Assembly: GCA_020073445.1 (NCBI GenBank)
Contig: JAIQFE010000041.1
Span: 1 to 36,405, forward strand
Direction: 5' to 3'
Length of the DNA stretch: 36,405 nt
Origin: Terriglobia bacterium
GTDB lineage: Bacteria; Acidobacteriota; Terriglobia; Bryobacterales; Bryobacteraceae
Shown: piece by piece, positions 33,041 through 36,405 of the stretch
Layout of the letters: each line of letters starts with the position of its first letter
How positions within the stretch are numbered: the first letter of the stretch is position 1
The notes under the pieces: generated by a model
Seen by the model: the letters and a program-made list of their open reading frames with translations, nothing else
Told to the model about the DNA's origin: nothing
The model's database searches: none
Translations under genes and position numbers: made by a program

Positions 33041-34171
33041 ATGGCACGCAATCGACGAAATTGGTGCGTTGTGGCAGGCGCGGCGACGGCTGCGTTCTTC
33101 ATAGGTAGTAACGTCGCGTGGGCTCACCATGAGATCGCAGCCAAGTTTGACTCGAGCAAGAGTGTCGACTTGAAAGGGATCGTAACGTACGTAGACTGGC
33201 GAAACCCGCATGCCCATGTGTTCGTGAACGTCAAAACGGGCAACGAAGTTCTGAATTGGGCGATCGAACTCGAGAGTCCGACGATTTTAGAGATGGACGG
33301 CTGGACCAGCAGCACGCTGCGTCCCGGCGACGCGATCACGGTGAAAGGGCCCCGAGCCCGCGACGGCTCAAGGCAGGTGTGGGGAGGCGATCAGGTTCGC
33401 TTCACCGAGACGGGATTGCAAGTATTTCCAGCGAAACTGCATCCATCGCGAGCCGCGGCAGCTTCCCGGCCGGCGCCGCGTGGGCCCGATGGCCATCCGG
33501 CACTCAGCGGTCTGACGCCGGCGGCAGAAGGCTACTGGACGGATCCGAGTAAGACGTCCATGGTCGAAGATGGCGTCGACGTGAAGTCGGACGAGTGGGG
33601 ATTGCTGGCCGACCTGACGGACGCGGGCAAAGTTGCGCCGATGCAGCCGTGGGCGTTGGGGGTATATCGCCACCGGCAGGAACGGCAGCTTCGCGACGAC
33701 CCGATGTACCTGAAGTGCAAGCCTCCGGGCGGCCCGCGGCAATACGAATCGCGCCTGGGGATTCAGTTCGTGGAAGATCGGCCTCATCAAAGAATTTTTG
33801 TTCTGATGGGCAGCGGCAACCACAACTATCGAATTATCTATATGGGTCAGGATCGCAAAACGGGCCTGGTTACCGGCGATGACGACAATCCGCTCTACTT
33901 TGGCCGTTCCTCAGGCAAGTGGGATGGCGATACATTGGTTGTAGATACGATAGGATTTAACGAAGATTTTTGGTTTACAAACGGCGGGCTGCCGCATACC
34001 AGCCAGCTTCACCTAGTCGAGCGGTTCACACGTCCCGATTTTGATACTTTACGCTACCAGGTGCTGGTCGATGATCCGGGCGCGTACACCAGGAACTGGA
34101 CAGCCAGTTGGACGATGAATTGGAAGAGCGGAAGTGTGCCATTTTACTTCTGCCAGAACAACAGACCTTGA
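33041..34171 (+). CDS. Fusion protein: DUF6152 domain plus GDTLVVDT domain
   Basis: The protein has 376 residues. A signal peptide ends in NVAWA; the mature protein should begin HHEIAAKFDSS, the DUF6152 hallmark. YVDWRNPHAHVFVNV (NPH, His57) follows. A proline-rich linker at about 131-147 leads to the second domain, about 148-376: RGPDGHPALSGL, Cys225 in KCKPPGGPR, GKWDGDTLVVDTIGFNEDFW (291-310), LHLVERFTR and Cys370 in FYFCQNN. Both halves exist as separate proteins next door (34185 and 34595) and in the cluster at 20713-23168. The fusion therefore links the two families physically. Function is unknown; both domains should act in the periplasm. Confidence 0.85.
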   Translation: MARNRRNWCVVAGAATAAFFIGSNVAWAHHEIAAKFDSSKSVDLKGIVTYVDWRNPHAHVFVNVKTGNEVLNWAIELESPTILEMDGWTSSTLRPGDAITVKGPRARDGSRQVWGGDQVRFTETGLQVFPAKLHPSRAAAASRPAPRGPDGHPALSGLTPAAEGYWTDPSKTSMVEDGVDVKSDEWGLLADLTDAGKVAPMQPWALGVYRHRQERQLRDDPMYLKCKPPGGPRQYESRLGIQFVEDRPHQRIFVLMGSGNHNYRIIYMGQDRKTGLVTGDDDNPLYFGRSSGKWDGDTLVVDTIGFNEDFWFTNGGLPHTSQLHLVERFTRPDFDTLRYQVLVDDPGAYTRNWTASWTMNWKSGSVPFYFCQNNRP

Positions 34172-34184
34172 GGAGAAACTCAGC

Positions 34185-34598
34185 ATGAAAAAGGCGCTAT
34201 TGGCGAGTGTATTCGTTGTAGGAGGAATGCTGCTGGTTGCGGGCCGCGCAGCTGCGCATCATTCGTTTGCGGCGGAGTTCGACGCAAAAAAGCCGGTCAA
34301 GATGACGGGGATTGTCACCAACGTGGAGTGGTCCAACCCGCACGTCTGGATTCGTTTCAACGTAAAGGATGAGTCGGGTAAAACCACGAACTGGGGAGCC
34401 GAGATGGGTCCGCCGCACGGCCTGCAGGGAAGCGGTTGGCGCCGTGACACCTTGAAGATCGGGGATCAAATCACCGTCGAGGGATCGTTAGCAAAGAACG
34501 GCTCCTCGAACCTTAATGCACGCAGCGTCACTCTGACATCCACGGGCGGCCGGCCCGGGCAGACGCTGGACGCCGCTTCGAGCCAGGGTAAACAATGA
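34185..34598 (+). CDS. DUF6152 family exported protein
   Basis: The protein has 137 residues. The ATG at 34185 follows AGGAG about ten bases upstream and starts a clean signal peptide (MKKALLASVFVVGGMLLVAG). An upstream in-frame candidate at 34134 would extend into the preceding gene and spoil the signal. The mature form should begin HHSFAAEFDAKK; GIVTNVEWSNPHVWIRFNV (His53) follows. The distance from the first His to the NPH His is 28 residues, the same as in the other two copies. Its stop overlaps the ATG of the next gene (ATGA), so the two are coupled. Confidence 0.87.
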   Translation: MKKALLASVFVVGGMLLVAGRAAAHHSFAAEFDAKKPVKMTGIVTNVEWSNPHVWIRFNVKDESGKTTNWGAEMGPPHGLQGSGWRRDTLKIGDQITVEGSLAKNGSSNLNARSVTLTSTGGRPGQTLDAASSQGKQ

Positions 34599-35437
34599 TC
34601 CCAAAGACGCTTCTTGCCTTCGCTGCTGCCCTCGCCCTCGGCTTTGTTGTCACCAGCGCGAGCCACGCCCAGGAACCGCAGCAGCAGGGGAAAGGCAAGG
34701 GCAAGGGTGGTGGCGGGGGCAGAGGCAAAGCCGCTGCGCCCGCCGGCCCAACGCCCCGCACACCCGATGGCAAAGTGATTTTCGGTGGCGAAACACCCGG
34801 CAAGAACGGTGTTTGGACGCCGGGGATCGGCATCAATGAGCCGGCCGCCAAGTTAGAGAACGTGCCGTTCCTTCCATGGGCGAAAGCCGTCTATGACAAT
34901 CGCCAAAAGAACGAGTTGGAGCCGCACACGCGCTGCAAACCGTCCGGGGTAGCTCGGCAGTTCATGACGCCTTACGGTGTGGAATTTACGGATTTTCCGG
35001 AAATCGGACGGATGTACATTTTCGATATCGGCGGGCCACACACCTTCCGTGAGATCTATATGGATGGCCGTGGTCATCCAGACAATCCGCCTCCGAGCAA
35101 CTATGGGCATTCCATCGGATGGTGGGAAGGCGACACATTGGTCGTCGACACAGTAGGTTTTAACGAGGATTTCTGGCTCGACCGGCGCGGACTGCCGCAC
35201 ACGGAGCAGCTCCATACCATCGAACGTTTCACGCGAACCAACAAGAATACGATCGACTATAAGCTGACGATCGACGATCCGGGTGCGTATGAGAAGCCCT
35301 TCGACGGCGGCTTCACTCTTCGTTACAACGAGAATCAGGAGCTGTTCGAGTATGTTTGCCAGCAAAACGACCAGGCTCCCGAGTTGATGGTGGGCGAAAA
35401 ATCAGCAGTCAACCGCAGCAGTCCGATCGTTCCTTGA
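34595..35437 (+). CDS. Exported protein of unknown function, GDTLVVDT family
   Basis: The protein has 280 residues. A signal peptide (TLLAFAAALALGFVVTSASHA) is followed by a Gly/Lys-rich linker (QGKGKGKGGGGGRGK), then PRTPDGK, Cys114 in RCKPSGVARQF, GGPHTFREIYMDGRGHP (146-162), GWWEGDTLVVDTVGFNEDFW (175-194), LHTIERFTR and Cys255 in FEYVCQQN. It is the closest relative in the window to the second half of the fusion protein at 33041. It is coupled to the DUF6152 gene before it by an ATGA overlap. Function unknown. Confidence 0.82.
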   Translation: MIPKTLLAFAAALALGFVVTSASHAQEPQQQGKGKGKGGGGGRGKAAAPAGPTPRTPDGKVIFGGETPGKNGVWTPGIGINEPAAKLENVPFLPWAKAVYDNRQKNELEPHTRCKPSGVARQFMTPYGVEFTDFPEIGRMYIFDIGGPHTFREIYMDGRGHPDNPPPSNYGHSIGWWEGDTLVVDTVGFNEDFWLDRRGLPHTEQLHTIERFTRTNKNTIDYKLTIDDPGAYEKPFDGGFTLRYNENQELFEYVCQQNDQAPELMVGEKSAVNRSSPIVP

Positions 35438-35734
35438 CGAACCTCGTACGTTAAGGTTTTGGCCGCCTAACTTAGGCGCACGCTGCTTCATCAGTGTCCA
35501 AGCTTGGTCGCACTATTTAAGGATGCTGGCCCGATCGGATTTTGGCCTCAGACGACGAACTTGCAGTCGAAATTGTAGATAGTGTACGCCACGGGAGGCT
35601 GAAAAGACCCGCCGATGGATCTACAACTCCCACATTATCAATGCAGACCGGTCGGTCCACTGCACCCGAGGCAGGTGCGCGGTACCTTTGCCGCCGTCTG
35701 TTTGACGCAAGAATAAAGCTGAAACTAAAGCTGT
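35438..35734. other. Intergenic stretch without a gene
   Basis: I see no gene in these 297 bases. CGCCTAA-C-TTAGGCG at 35464-35478 is a perfect 7-1-7 palindrome 27 bases after the operon stop; its loop is too short for a terminator hairpin, and it has no T-run. A plus-strand frame through the region ends in the antisense of the tRNA remnant and is treated as spurious. Confidence 0.35.
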
Positions 35735-35808
35735 TGGTCGGGTCGGGGCGATTTGAACGCCCGACCCCCAGCGCCCAAGGCATCTGCGCGACCAGACTTG
35801 TGCTGCCG
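35735..35808 (-). pseudogene. Degenerate tRNA-Pro (anticodon TGG), probable tRNA remnant
   Basis: Read on the minus strand the 3' half is a good tRNA-Pro. CTTGGGC is the anticodon loop with TGG, GGGTC the variable loop, GGGCG-TTCAAAT-CGCCC a perfect T arm, and CGACCCG the acceptor strand, followed by A and CCA. The 5' half is decayed. The acceptor strand CGGCAGC pairs at only three of seven positions, and the anticodon stem GATGC/GCTGG at two of five. The D arm keeps TCTGGTC and GCGC. I take it as a remnant, not a working gene; an attachment-site scar is possible. Confidence 0.65.
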
Positions 35809-36230
35809 ACAAGCTTCACATTAATAACGACTTTCACCGCGACCGTCTACGTAGCCGAACCACCAATGTAGTCAGAATTGTAGTTGCTCGACTGCACAAG
35901 TTCGAATAGGCGATTCTGGCAAGCAGCCCTTTCTCCTGTGCCGGTTCTGCAACGACCAGTCCCTCTAGTACCAAAACCGCCTCCTTCTCAGTCAGCTTGA
36001 CGTCGAAGAGATATGTCGAAGAGATATATTGTCAACCTTGCACACGCTGGATCAGATCGAGCACTGCCTGTGACTCGGAAAGCGTAGGTTTTTCCTCTGT
36101 GCCCAGATCCCGCATACCCTTTTGAAGTCATCGTGGTCAACTTTCTAGCCGGCGCGTGCCTACCTTGCAATGACATCCAAATAGTTCTCCGTACGCAGAA
36201 CTGAGCATGCCCGTTAGTTCGTAGAAAGTA
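35809..36230. other. Gene-free stretch with a tandem 13-base duplication
   Basis: No frame resembles a known family in these 420 bases. GTCGAAGAGATAT is repeated perfectly in tandem at 36002-36014 and 36015-36027. On the minus strand FDVKLTEKEAVLVLEGLVVA is open from about 36005 downwards but has no start, no ribosome site and no recognised relative, so it is not called as a gene. Confidence 0.35.
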
Positions 36231-36301
36231 AGCGACTCTCAAACCTGGAGGAGTGAACGCCTCTGGGTAGTTTTTCTGCCAAGAAAAAGGAGAGAGTCGC
36301 T
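36231..36301 (+). promoter_or_regulatory. Inverted repeat flanking the leader of the right-edge transposase
   Basis: AGCGACTCTC at 36231-36240 and GAGAGTCGCT at 36292-36301 are perfect 10-base inverted repeats, 51 bases apart. The right arm begins at the last G of the ribosome site AAGGAG (36287-36292) and ends one base before the ATG. A transcript that enters from outside could fold and hide the start region, a control known from some insertion sequences. The left arm is probably within or next to the element's left end. Confidence 0.5.
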
Positions 36302-36405
36302 ATGAAGAGAAGATACCAGATCGACCAGCAACGGGCCGTGCAGCAGTTCCGCCGGCTCGCCACCGAACAGAACCCCAACATCCAGATGATCCTGCCGATG
36401 GCCGA
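36302..36405 (+). mobile_element. IS256-like (mutator type) transposase, N-terminus only, cut by window edge
   Basis: Only 34 residues are visible: MKRRYQIDQQRAVQQFRRLA, then TEQNPNIQMILPMA. The short helical start and the LPMA block just before the cut resemble the N-terminus of a group of IS256/mutator-type transposases. AAGGAG is nine bases upstream of the ATG. The strand is opposite to the ISNCY gene at the left edge, so the two are different elements. With so little sequence the family is a guess from pattern memory. Confidence 0.5.

Noticed and set aside
35464-35478. Palindrome CGCCTAACTTAGGCG as terminator of the last operon
   Set aside because: A single-base loop cannot form a stable hairpin as drawn and no T-run follows.
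35542-35871. Plus-strand open frame of 109 codons with GRFERPTPSAQG
   Set aside because: That peptide is the typical antisense translation of a tRNA-Pro; the frame runs through the tRNA remnant and is not a gene.
1-36405. CRISPR arrays, phage genes, toxin-antitoxin or defence genes
   Set aside because: I found no regularly spaced repeats, no Cas, capsid, portal, integrase or toxin-like frames within the window.

Overview
The window looks like a stretch of an Acidobacteriota chromosome, most like the Solibacter/Bryobacter group. This rests on gene content, not on any database search: a giant Oar-type TonB receptor with an N-terminal carboxypeptidase-like domain, several DUF6152 proteins, members of a poorly described exported family that I call the GDTLVVDT family after its core motif, and PQQ sugar dehydrogenases. 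Both window edges are mobile DNA: a cut ISNCY-type transposase at the left and the start of an IS256-like transposase at the right. A decayed tRNA-Pro lies about 0.5 kb inside the right edge.

Positions 1.7-17.6 kb form a molybdenum/tungsten region. It runs moeA, a second moeA fused to a periplasmic-binding-protein-like (PBP) domain, and mobA on the plus strand. On the minus strand follow an aldehyde:ferredoxin oxidoreductase (AOR) and its MoaD-like partner. A fused NuoE/NuoF-type formate dehydrogenase beta subunit and the molybdopterin alpha subunit follow on the plus strand. Next comes a minus-strand pair: a ModE-like HTH-PBP regulator and a TauE/SafE-type permease. Divergent from that pair, a TonB-dependent siderophore-type receptor sits 2 bases from a WtpA-like tungstate/molybdate-binding protein. 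Together these cover proposed oxyanion uptake over the outer membrane, sensing, cofactor assembly and two Mo/W enzymes. No ABC permease or ATPase gene is present.

Positions 17.7-31.4 kb hold an Oar-centred export/utilisation cluster. Read in the minus direction it is: a membrane-anchored putative regulator, the 1233-residue Oar receptor, a GDTLVVDT protein, a DUF6152 protein, a second GDTLVVDT protein, a PF00756-type esterase and a beta-propeller quinoprotein dehydrogenase. Divergent from it are a soluble-type PQQ sugar dehydrogenase and a Tat-exported PhoD-like phosphatase.

Positions 31.6-32.3 kb hold two gene remnants. A 368-base gap with three successive dyads follows. Positions 32.6-35.4 kb are a tight plus-strand operon: a small exported protein, a natural DUF6152-GDTLVVDT fusion, a stand-alone DUF6152 and a stand-alone GDTLVVDT protein.

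The two most interesting points are the proposed TonB/WtpA tungstate-molybdate uptake unit and the DUF6152/GDTLVVDT system. The fusion gene ties these two unknown families together, and all three DUF6152 copies are predicted to mature to an N-terminal His-His with a second conserved His at identical spacing, which recalls copper histidine-brace proteins. Both functional ideas are inference.
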